A stretch of DNA of 53,303 nt, taken from the NCBI GenBank assembly GCA_024280485.1, contig JAJRQB010000061.1, positions 1 through 53,303 on the forward strand, in the 5' to 3' direction. Origin of the DNA: Deltaproteobacteria bacterium (GTDB lineage: Bacteria; Desulfobacterota; Desulfuromonadia; Desulfuromonadales; Geopsychrobacteraceae). Position 1 is the first letter of the stretch. Every line of letters starts with the position of its first letter. Below are positions 9,660-17,144 of the stretch, one piece after another. The translations under genes were made by a program, and so were the position numbers. The notes beneath the pieces were generated by a model. The model did not search any database. It was not told where the DNA came from and saw only the letters and a list, made by a program, of their open reading frames with translations.

Positions 9660-11320
9660 CGGAAAAGCCCTTTCTTCCATTGATCAACCTGCCAGTTGCG
9701 ACCAGCGACACGGAGACGAACAGTCCCGTCCAGGTCTGTTCTCCAAACCTTGATCCCGAGATGCTGGGCTTGCTCGAGCAGTTCCTGTGCAGGGAAGTGA
9801 TAGGAGTTTTCATACCCTGCGGAGACTATGACAACTTCTGGTCTAAGTTGCCCTAGCATTCTCTTCGGATGCGAGCTGCGACTGCCATGATGAGGGGCCT
9901 TGAGCAGACTAACAGCGCCGGGCAGAGGTTTTTCCAGAAGAAACTTTACACCTCGATCTTCCAAATCTCCGGTCAATAAAATACCCCCAGCTTCAGTCGG
10001 ATAATATAGACAGAGCGAGCGGTCATTCTTAGCGGATGATTCAATCGATGCAGTAAATAGAAAAACAGATTGCAACCCGCCCGGACTGAACTTTCTCCAC
10101 CCAACCTTGTCATATTTCTGGATGACCACATCATTTTCCAAAAGAAGATGGCCCAACTCTGAAGACAGATCAACAAGGTCCGACGTACTCCAGAATTCAC
10201 CAACATCAAAATGTTCAATTATATAACCCAAACCTCCACTATGATCAGGGTGATCATGCGTCAATATAACCGCATCGAGTGATTTAATCCCCAGTCTGCC
10301 CAGGGCTGGTGCCAGTAACCGTTCACCAACGTCAAAACTGTCACTCCGCAAGCCGCCACCGTCGATCAACAGATTTTTACCTGCGGCACGCAAAAGTATC
10401 GACTCTCCTTGCCCGACGCTGAAAAGTATTATCTCTGGAGACATGCCGACACCATGGCCCAATAAGAGCAGACAGGCTGCCGGGAACAGTAAGAAAAGAG
10501 CTCTCCTGTGTCGCCAGGCAACAAGTAACGACAGACAAGTCAGCAAGACGGCCAACGTTTCCGGCAAAGTGAGATAAAGCGACCTTGAAAACAATCCGGG
10601 CAGTTGCGAGACAAATTCGGCCAAATCAACAACCCGCTGCAACACCCATGCTGCTGCTCGTAACAGTATTTCGCCCGCAGCAGGGGAGACTGCACTCACC
10701 AACAAACCTGTCAACCCCATCGGCAATGCTCCAAAACTGACCAACGGGATGGCAACCAGGTTGCAAATTAGTCCCGCAGGGGCAAACATGTGAAAGATAA
10801 ATACAACTGCTGGCAAAGTGGCAATAAATGCAGCCAAGCTGACACCGAACAGCTGCAGTGGATACTGACATAAGCGCGGACAGTCTTTGAGTAATTCGCA
10901 CAAAGGTTTTTGCCACAAAAGTATCCCAAGAACACCGCTAAATGAGAGGAGAAATGACGGTTGCCAAAGCGCAAGTGGCTCAAAAAGGAGAAATAGAAAT
11001 GCCAACGCATAGAGGAGATTCAACGACTCTATACGCCGTCTTACCAAACAAAGGGATATCGTAATCAGAAGAGCATAGAATGCACGGCGGGTCGCCAGGG
11101 CATCACCGGTCAAAAGCAGATAAAAAAAGAGCATCGGTAGAATCAATAACCACAAAACCCTGAAAGGTGGCTGCCATAACAATAATCTTGTTGAACGGCT
11201 GTAAATGAATTTCAATACTGAATACATTAATAGAGCCAGCAACCCCAGGTGCAGACCAGAGATCGCAAACAGGTGAGAAATCCCACCAGCTGCCAGCGTT
11301 TGACGCAAGACTGCTGGCAT
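9656..11320 (-). CDS. comEC: ComEC DNA-uptake channel, C-terminal part (separated by a frameshift)
   Basis: A 554-codon frame carrying the ComEC transmembrane Competence domain (starting VLRQTLAAGGISHLFAISGLHLGL, a family hallmark) and the C-terminal metallo-beta-lactamase-like domain with THDHPDH. ComEC forms the inner-membrane channel for single-stranded DNA in transformation. The N-terminal third is in the overlapping frame 11227-12009; the frames join if one base is restored near 11330 (GAAAAGGCGCC). The ATG at 11320 has purine-rich sequence upstream, so independent restart cannot be excluded. It is either a broken gene, a two-chain protein or a base-call error. Confidence 0.85.
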   Translation of the reverse strand: MPAVLRQTLAAGGISHLFAISGLHLGLLALLMYSVLKFIYSRSTRLLLWQPPFRVLWLLILPMLFFYLLLTGDALATRRAFYALLITISLCLVRRRIESLNLLYALAFLFLLFEPLALWQPSFLLSFSGVLGILLWQKPLCELLKDCPRLCQYPLQLFGVSLAAFIATLPAVVFIFHMFAPAGLICNLVAIPLVSFGALPMGLTGLLVSAVSPAAGEILLRAAAWVLQRVVDLAEFVSQLPGLFSRSLYLTLPETLAVLLTCLSLLVAWRHRRALFLLFPAACLLLLGHGVGMSPEIILFSVGQGESILLRAAGKNLLIDGGGLRSDSFDVGERLLAPALGRLGIKSLDAVILTHDHPDHSGGLGYIIEHFDVGEFWSTSDLVDLSSELGHLLLENDVVIQKYDKVGWRKFSPGGLQSVFLFTASIESSAKNDRSLCLYYPTEAGGILLTGDLEDRGVKFLLEKPLPGAVSLLKAPHHGSRSSHPKRMLGQLRPEVVIVSAGYENSYHFPAQELLEQAQHLGIKVWRTDLDGTVRLRVAGRNWQVDQWKKGLFR

Positions 11321-12009
11321 GGCGCCTTTTCTCCCAACAACAGTCCTTTCAGAAGAATCGCATCATTCTTGGCAAGGGCCTCATCTAGCCTTTTCATGCC
11401 AGACTGACGAATCTGATCTATTTGTGCACTGAACCCAACTAGCGGCTCAGAATATATTACCAACCCTCGCGAATCCCGCATATAAGCTGTATACCAAATT
11501 CGACGATAGGCCAAGTGACGAGCATAGTCGAATTCTCCGGGAATCCCGAAATTTCGCGTTCTTCTGATCCGGCTACTAAAAACCACGCGGTTGCCGACAG
11601 TCGGAATCTCTTCAGTCGTTCCGAGATAAAGTCGCAATCGATCTTCCCCCTGAAGACCTGTGTGATTTGACCCTACTGCCAACAACACAAGATCAATAAC
11701 GAGACTGTCATCCGGTCGTTGGTGTGTTGCCAAAACCCGGCCCTCAATTCGCATGGATCCGCTCTCAAGAAGGGCATCTAGTTGACTTGTAGCTGAAGGC
11801 GAAAGTTGGGCAGGATAACGTAACAGAGCGGTTAACGCGCAGAAGAGAAATAATATAAAAGGAAAAACAGAAGGCTTACGGTTTAGCAGGAAAAGAACAA
11901 AAAGCAGACAGAGACACACAAGTGCTGGGAATAATGGGAGAGCAAGATATTGGGCAAGGACCAGCCCACTGACGTAACCGCCAAGGCACAGAGCAACAGA
12001 ATTCACCAT
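11227..12009 (-). CDS. comEC: ComEC, N-terminal part (DUF4131/OB region, frameshifted)
   Basis: A 260-codon frame with N-terminal membrane helices (about 1-62) and the soluble region found at the start of ComEC (IEGRVLA..., RNFGIPGEFDYARHLAYRRIW). Homology holds to LLKGLLLGEK (about residue 230); the remaining 30 residues are out-of-frame translation of the sequence that encodes the next ComEC segment in the -1 frame. ATG follows a G-rich ribosome-binding stretch (GGAGGGGG). It starts 23 bp past the secreted beta-sandwich gene. Alone it would lack the channel and nuclease-like domains. Confidence 0.8.
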   Translation of the reverse strand: MVNSVALCLGGYVSGLVLAQYLALPLFPALVCLCLLFVLFLLNRKPSVFPFILFLFCALTALLRYPAQLSPSATSQLDALLESGSMRIEGRVLATHQRPDDSLVIDLVLLAVGSNHTGLQGEDRLRLYLGTTEEIPTVGNRVVFSSRIRRTRNFGIPGEFDYARHLAYRRIWYTAYMRDSRGLVIYSEPLVGFSAQIDQIRQSGMKRLDEALAKNDAILLKGLLLGEKAPCQQSCVKRWQLVGFLTCLRSLVCTWGCWLY

Positions 12010-12032
12010 CCCCCTCCCCCTAGACGTGCGAC

Positions 12033-13148
12033 CTAACGCAGGTCCTTAAGCCGATAAATTAAAGCCGAAAGGTTATTTAAATCCCGCGCTGAGATGGTCT
12101 CTGTATCGGCAAGGCCGACCAGACGCAGAATATCTGCACGGCTCCCTCGTCTTGAGCGCATCACGAGATGATCAATAGCAGCACCAGCCGGCAACTGAAC
12201 CTCGACGATCATCTCACCTTCTTTAATAAAAAAGGTCCCCAGATGACGATCCTCAAAGCGCGGTCCAAACTTCTGCCATGTGTCCAAGACTCCAGAGAGT
12301 TTCACATTAACAGGTCTGGTGCTGGCAGCACGGAGCGCCACATCAACAACCCCGTCACTGATACTGGCGGAGTAAAAGTCAAGCTTAACCGGAGCGGCAC
12401 CAACCTGAACGTAACGGCTGCCACTCACTTCCCCCTTGTTTCTGTCTTGATAAATTCGACTTCCTGCAGGTTGGGGTAGATTTTCTGCCTCAAACTTGAT
12501 GACCTGGCGACCTGGTGGCAGGCTCCCTTGCAGGTTGAGAGCCTGTATTGTCGTGCGCGCCGCAACCTCGGCAGTTAATTCCTCATCAAATCGCCAGCCC
12601 CCTTCTGGCTCAATTGGGACAAAGGGATCAGCGACAAGCTCAAAATAGTCGATACTGCCATTCGGTTGAAGCTGCAGGATGGCCTGCTGTGGCCCCGCTT
12701 GCAGATCTACATCCCCAACGATGATATCAGTAAACTGGTCTCCGCCACTCATCATGAAATCACGCTCGCCAAAAATCAAGTGATGTTCTGGCAGGCGTAC
12801 CCGCGCGCTAACTCGGTAACGCCCCGTATGAGGAAGATTGAACTTCAGATGTGCTTGAGTGCGGTCCTTGGTCCCATTGAGCCAGCCTTCACCACTGAAT
12901 GGGCCAAAGGTGTCAAACTTCATGACCGCAACACGGTCGGCTCGCTGATAGGTCTCTTCTGCTTCGATACGATAAACTCTGCTACCGCTGAGCATCTGTA
13001 CATAATCCGCATTGGTCGGTTTCTCCGGCAAACCGAAAGACCAACCGAGACTATCGATCAGCTGCAGGGCCCAATCGCGCTGAGTGACCTGAGCCTGTGC
13101 GAATGCAGGCAGAAGCAGGAACAGTAAGGCAAGCAGAAAACGTCTCAC
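12033..13148 (-). CDS. Secreted protein with two carbohydrate-binding-like beta-sandwich repeats
   Basis: A 371-aa protein of unknown function. Residues 1-19 are a clear Sec signal peptide ending AQA. Two halves each begin with a segment like the start of CBM6/CBM35 modules: YRIEAEETYQ near residue 59, with later TGRYRVSARVRLPEH, and VIKFEAENLPQPAGSRIYQD near 217, with a following SGSRYVQVG. No catalytic motif is visible. It is probably periplasmic or exposed and may bind glycans (inference). It lies 23 bp after fbp and 23 bp before comEC, in the same transcript. Confidence 0.7.
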   Translation of the reverse strand: MRRFLLALLFLLLPAFAQAQVTQRDWALQLIDSLGWSFGLPEKPTNADYVQMLSGSRVYRIEAEETYQRADRVAVMKFDTFGPFSGEGWLNGTKDRTQAHLKFNLPHTGRYRVSARVRLPEHHLIFGERDFMMSGGDQFTDIIVGDVDLQAGPQQAILQLQPNGSIDYFELVADPFVPIEPEGGWRFDEELTAEVAARTTIQALNLQGSLPPGRQVIKFEAENLPQPAGSRIYQDRNKGEVSGSRYVQVGAAPVKLDFYSASISDGVVDVALRAASTRPVNVKLSGVLDTWQKFGPRFEDRHLGTFFIKEGEMIVEVQLPAGAAIDHLVMRSRRGSRADILRLVGLADTETISARDLNNLSALIYRLKDLR

Positions 13149-13171
13149 AGAAAACTCCTCAAAAGTCCATT

Positions 13172-14113
13172 TCAGGACTCAAGTGTCCGGATCAGTTCCT
13201 CAACCTTAGCGACATCGGCCTTACTGCCGATAAAAACCGGTTCTTGATGATCTATCCCTTCCGGTACGATATCGAGAATCCGTTGACGGCCGTTGGATGC
13301 GGCACCACCGGCCTGTTCAACCAGAAACGCCATCGGGTTCAATTCATAGAGCAGGCGCAGCTTCCCGCGAGGAAGATCCTTAAGGTAAGGATAGAGAAAA
13401 ACCCCATGTCCCTTGATCAGCACCTGGTTTATATCGGGGACGAACCCCCCGCTGTAACGCAGCTTGCTCCCCCTGTCCTCCAGGTGGCTGACAAAGGCTT
13501 CAACGGCTGGCGTGTATTTATTGCGCAAGCCACCGGGAGAATAGATATTTCCGGTTTCGGCAACCTGGATATCTTCCTGAACCAGGGTGTATTCCATCAG
13601 CGCGTTCATGGCAAACTCATGGGTACCGTGGCCGGTCGTGTAAACCAGAGTGCACCGCGGTCCGTAAAGCACATAGAGTGCTGCAACCAACTCACGTCCC
13701 GGGCTGAGGACATCGGCCCCCTTATAAATACCGACAATTGTACCGACTGCCAGATTAACGTCGACCAAAGAGGAACCATCCAGCGGATCATAGGCGATCG
13801 AATATTTTGCATTCGGATCAACCACCTGAACTTTATCATCCTCTTCTGAAGCAATGCTGGCAATCACCCCGGTATGCATCATCCGTTTGCGGATAATTCG
13901 ATCGGCCAGAACATCGAGCTTAAGCTGAGTTTCGCCATAGAGGTTCGAGGTTCCGGCCACCCCAAGCTCACCAGTCCGTATCGAATTAATGATATAGCGA
14001 CTGGCCGTAGCAAGCTCGTAAATTACCCGTGTAAGGTCACGGTCCTCTTCACGTTCGCGCAGGTGCCGACGAAGGTCGACCTGAAAGGGAGTTGAACCGG
14101 GTTCATTTGTCAA
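13172..14113 (-). CDS. fbp: Fructose-1,6-bisphosphatase class I
   Basis: A 313-aa gluconeogenic enzyme that hydrolyses fructose 1,6-bisphosphate to fructose 6-phosphate. Metal ligands are seen at Glu90-Glu91 (ASEEDD) and in the signature YDPLDGSSLVDVN (Asp109, Asp112). The class I active-site block GKLRLLYELNPMAFLVEQAGG is present near residue 260. The start is TTG, set by a strong AAGGAGG five bases upstream. A 127-bp gap separates it from the protease gene upstream, which could hold a promoter, but no convincing one was seen. Confidence 0.96.
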   Translation of the reverse strand: MTNEPGSTPFQVDLRRHLREREEDRDLTRVIYELATASRYIINSIRTGELGVAGTSNLYGETQLKLDVLADRIIRKRMMHTGVIASIASEEDDKVQVVDPNAKYSIAYDPLDGSSLVDVNLAVGTIVGIYKGADVLSPGRELVAALYVLYGPRCTLVYTTGHGTHEFAMNALMEYTLVQEDIQVAETGNIYSPGGLRNKYTPAVEAFVSHLEDRGSKLRYSGGFVPDINQVLIKGHGVFLYPYLKDLPRGKLRLLYELNPMAFLVEQAGGAASNGRQRILDIVPEGIDHQEPVFIGSKADVAKVEELIRTLES

Positions 14114-14240
14114 AATAGCCTCCTTATAAATAAATCAGAATATATTGGTCGTTAGTGCGCAGGAGTTTAAGCTATGGGACAGGATCGAGCAAGGAGAAAT
14201 CCCGCATGACAGTACGGAACAAGGGGGAACAAACCAGAAG

Positions 14241-15470
14241 CTAGAGTTGCCGCCGCCAATCTTGTTCCAGGGAGACAAAATTAGCCCCATAGTCTCCGTA
14301 AACACGACTTATTGCATCCGAGGTGGTTAAACCACTTTTAAAAAGAGGCAACAGCTCTGCCATCTGGTACCAACCAAAACGTTCGATCAGATAACGGACA
14401 AAAGAATAACTTTGCTCATAGGCCAATTTAATCTGTTTTGGATCCAACGTGCGGAACGCACCTTCAAGCTCTTTAAAAGCGAACAGCTTTCCATCAGCCA
14501 GAGCGGCCTCAAGGTGCACAAGCGAGGGGTTGTCTTGTTCTCGGGCAGATAATTCGGCCAAACCTTCATTTAACCAGAAAGGGACATGATTACCCGCCAT
14601 CTCGCGAACCATCACATGCATAAACTCATGCGCTAACAACGCCTTCACACTGTTACCGACATGAGTCAGACCACCGATCGACAGGCGAATTTTCCCATCA
14701 TAAAGTCCGGCAACCCATTCCGGCGAACCGGTCAGTCCCCTGAATTGACGATGAGTATAGAGGATCACCGGGGTTTGACGTTCAGGATAGTGGCCCAACT
14801 TCGCCCCGGCCCAAGTGTAGGCTTCTTCCAGGGTATCTAAGGTTTCGCCGCCGATGTCTGCCTTCCTGTTTTCGGCATAACTGAGAATAAAGTGGCCGCT
14901 GTAGTTGCGATCAAGATCCTTCTCCACCTTCTGTTCACGTTGAGCTTTTTCGAGTTGAACGGCCAGGGTTTTATTTTCAGGATCAAGGGAAAGTGCCCTC
15001 TGCCAGAGGTCTACTGCTTCAAACATTCGGTCGGACTCGTAATACAAGCGTCCAAGATGCTGCAACACCTGCGGTTCGTCCCCGCTCATCGCCCAAGCTT
15101 CGTTAAACTCATTTTCAGCTTCGGCAAAGACGCCACTTCTCATGAGTGCGATACCACGGAGCAGCCAAAGGCGTGAATCCTGATCGTTGTATACTTTCCC
15201 ATTTTGTAAAAATTCAGCAGCAGTTCCGTAATCGCCTGCTTTGATCTGCTGTTGTCCCGCGCCGAGATAGCCTGCTGCGATATTCTTACGGATAACCAGA
15301 TTGCTCGGCAGTTCACGATCTGCTTCAAGCAACAACTTTAATGCCTGTCCAAACTGCTGTTGATTGAACAATTCAATCGCCGCTTCATTCTTCTGCCAGG
15401 CACCCCGCTGGTATGCGTGCAAATCGACACATGGCAACAGAAAGAGAACCACCAACAGCAGGAATCGCAT
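14241..15470 (-). CDS. Exported TPR protein with gluzincin (peptidase MA-like) domain
   Basis: A 409-aa protein with a signal peptide (1-19, ending LHA), tetratricopeptide repeats (about 25-190) and a C-terminal zinc metallopeptidase-like domain carrying HEFMH followed by NEGLAE, the zinc-ligand pattern of gluzincins. It is likely a periplasmic protease or protease-like protein. The frame extends to 15527, but the ATG at 15470 begins the signal peptide, follows AAAAGGA at long spacing, and lies 7 bp past the EI24 gene stop. The substrate is unknown. Confidence 0.85.
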   Translation of the reverse strand: MRFLLLVVLFLLPCVDLHAYQRGAWQKNEAAIELFNQQQFGQALKLLLEADRELPSNLVIRKNIAAGYLGAGQQQIKAGDYGTAAEFLQNGKVYNDQDSRLWLLRGIALMRSGVFAEAENEFNEAWAMSGDEPQVLQHLGRLYYESDRMFEAVDLWQRALSLDPENKTLAVQLEKAQREQKVEKDLDRNYSGHFILSYAENRKADIGGETLDTLEEAYTWAGAKLGHYPERQTPVILYTHRQFRGLTGSPEWVAGLYDGKIRLSIGGLTHVGNSVKALLAHEFMHVMVREMAGNHVPFWLNEGLAELSAREQDNPSLVHLEAALADGKLFAFKELEGAFRTLDPKQIKLAYEQSYSFVRYLIERFGWYQMAELLPLFKSGLTTSDAISRVYGDYGANFVSLEQDWRRQL

Positions 15471-15477
15471 CTTATTT

Positions 15478-16254
15478 TCAGTCCTTTTCCAGGTGAGGGA
15501 AATCACACCAGAGCAGAGTCGCACCACTGACCGCCAACGGAATACAGAAAAACTGTAATAACGGAATTGCCAGCAAACAAAAGACGGCGCAGCCGAAGCC
15601 AGCCATCAAAAGAGGGCGACTAAAAACATACTGACGTTGTTGCCTGAAACTGACCTGCTTACGCATCAGCACAAAACTGAGATATTCAATCACCAGAAAA
15701 AACAGTGTAAACAGCGGTGCCAGCACGGCATACACCAACGGCCCAAATCCGGGCATCAGGTTCAGGAGCAGGAGCAGGAACATGCCGACAATAAAAAAAA
15801 GCTGTTTTTTAAGCTCAATCAGCATCGCCCGACCAGACTCCGCGACAAAACCGGTCAACGTAAAAGGACCTGCATCACCGACCCCTTTAACTAAAAGTTC
15901 AATTCGTTCGGATAACAGTTCGTTAAAGGGTGAAGCTAGTAAGTTTCCGACGACAGTAAAACCGAAAAAAACCACAACAGTGGTCAACAACCCGGCGACA
16001 ACCCAGGCCAGGTAATAGAGTACGGCCAAGTACCAGGCATCACCCTGCGGCAGATACTGATCAAGCAGGAGAGTAAACAGGTCAAGACCAAAATAAACAG
16101 CCAGTGAAAAAACCACCAGATTGATCGAAAAAGGAATGGCGACAAAACGTAAAAGTCGAGGATGTTTTAATAAAAAATGTGGTGCACGAAACACATAAGC
16201 GAAGCCACGACTGAAACTGGCGACTGGCTGTAAGACCGCTGCGACAGGGCTCAT
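15478..16254 (-). CDS. EI24/CysZ-family integral membrane protein
   Basis: A 258-aa protein with several hydrophobic helices (around 40-60, 75-105, 150-195 and 220-250) and an amphipathic N-terminus (SFSRGFAYVFRAPHFLLKHPRLLRF) typical of the EI24 domain family, which includes the sulfate permease CysZ. No sulfur genes adjoin it, so sulfate transport is not assumed. Its ATG overlaps the stop of the SDR gene by 4 bp (ATGA). Confidence 0.8.
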   Translation of the reverse strand: MSPVAAVLQPVASFSRGFAYVFRAPHFLLKHPRLLRFVAIPFSINLVVFSLAVYFGLDLFTLLLDQYLPQGDAWYLAVLYYLAWVVAGLLTTVVVFFGFTVVGNLLASPFNELLSERIELLVKGVGDAGPFTLTGFVAESGRAMLIELKKQLFFIVGMFLLLLLNLMPGFGPLVYAVLAPLFTLFFLVIEYLSFVLMRKQVSFRQQRQYVFSRPLLMAGFGCAVFCLLAIPLLQFFCIPLAVSGATLLWCDFPHLEKD

Positions 16255-17132
16255 TCTCCCATCTCCTTTTGGCAGGCCACCAAACCAGCCTCCAGATCCG
16301 GGTAGAGGAGTTCAATGTTGAGCTTTTTCAGCATCAAACGGTTATCCATACGCCGTGACTCATTAATGTAGCTGAGCATTAGGGGATTCATCACCTGAGT
16401 CGCCTCTGATCGACCAATCTGCTCCGGGCGCGGCAGACCAAAATGATCTGCCACAGTGTTAAAATAGTCGGTCATGGTCCCATGCTCGCCATCACTGACA
16501 TTGAAAATATCGCCACCCTCCCCTCTGAGGGCCGCTGCCACGCAAATTCGCGCCAGATCCTCGGCATGAATCCGGTTGGTGATATTTGATTCCTCGGGTT
16601 TCAGGACCGGATGATTCTGTTGCAGACGCTGCAAGGGAAGACGGGTCGGACCGTAAATACCGGTGACACGCAGAATCACCAGCGGCACTCCAAAAGTTTG
16701 CGACATCTGCTGCAGCTGCATTTCAGCATCGGCCCGCCTTTTTGCGCGCGCCGTCTGCGGGTTGAGCGGCACGGTTTCATCGACAAGGCCACCTCCACAA
16801 TCACCATAAACACCACTGGTACTGATGTAAATGACCTTATCCGGCAGATTGTCCGCACTGATTTGAGCACAGAACACTCCAACCCGCGTGTCGCTGAAAC
16901 CACCACCTGGGGGCGGCGCCGTATAAAAGACGGTACGACCAGACAGTGGCAGGTAACCAAGATTCTCGGGATCATCAAAACTGTCGAGCATTACCTCAAA
17001 TCCCTGCGCAGTCAGCTGCGCAAACTTCTCCTCACTGCGCGTGATCAAGGCCATCGGTAACCCGGTTATTTCAGATTGCCGCGAGATGCGCCTTGCAATA
17101 TCCCCGAAACCGGCGAAAAAGATCTTCTTCAC
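16251..17132 (-). CDS. Atypical SDR / NAD-dependent epimerase-like protein (YeeZ type)
   Basis: A 293-aa Rossmann-fold protein. The N-terminus has the dinucleotide-binding loop in a variant form (FFAGFGDIARRI). A conserved YISTSGVYGD strand and a late RIHAEDLARI block match extended SDR/epimerases. The usual YxxxK catalytic pair is not evident (the region reads TARAKRRADAE), so it belongs to the atypical SDRs and its reaction cannot be named. It begins 12 bp after pepN. Confidence 0.8.
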   Translation of the reverse strand: MKKIFFAGFGDIARRISRQSEITGLPMALITRSEEKFAQLTAQGFEVMLDSFDDPENLGYLPLSGRTVFYTAPPPGGGFSDTRVGVFCAQISADNLPDKVIYISTSGVYGDCGGGLVDETVPLNPQTARAKRRADAEMQLQQMSQTFGVPLVILRVTGIYGPTRLPLQRLQQNHPVLKPEESNITNRIHAEDLARICVAAALRGEGGDIFNVSDGEHGTMTDYFNTVADHFGLPRPEQIGRSEATQVMNPLMLSYINESRRMDNRLMLKKLNIELLYPDLEAGLVACQKEMGE

Positions 17133-17144
17133 GATATGCCCTCT

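Noticed and set aside
11315-11340. Programmed -1 frameshift in comEC
   Set aside because: There is no canonical slippery heptamer in frame (GGA GAA AAG) and no obvious stimulatory hairpin; kept only as a remote alternative.
12666-13127. 153-codon plus-strand open frame
   Set aside because: It is antisense to the signal-peptide-bearing beta-sandwich protein and shows no coding features of its own.
13097-13849. 250-codon plus-strand open frame
   Set aside because: It lies antisense to fbp, whose protein is unmistakable; it is a shadow frame.
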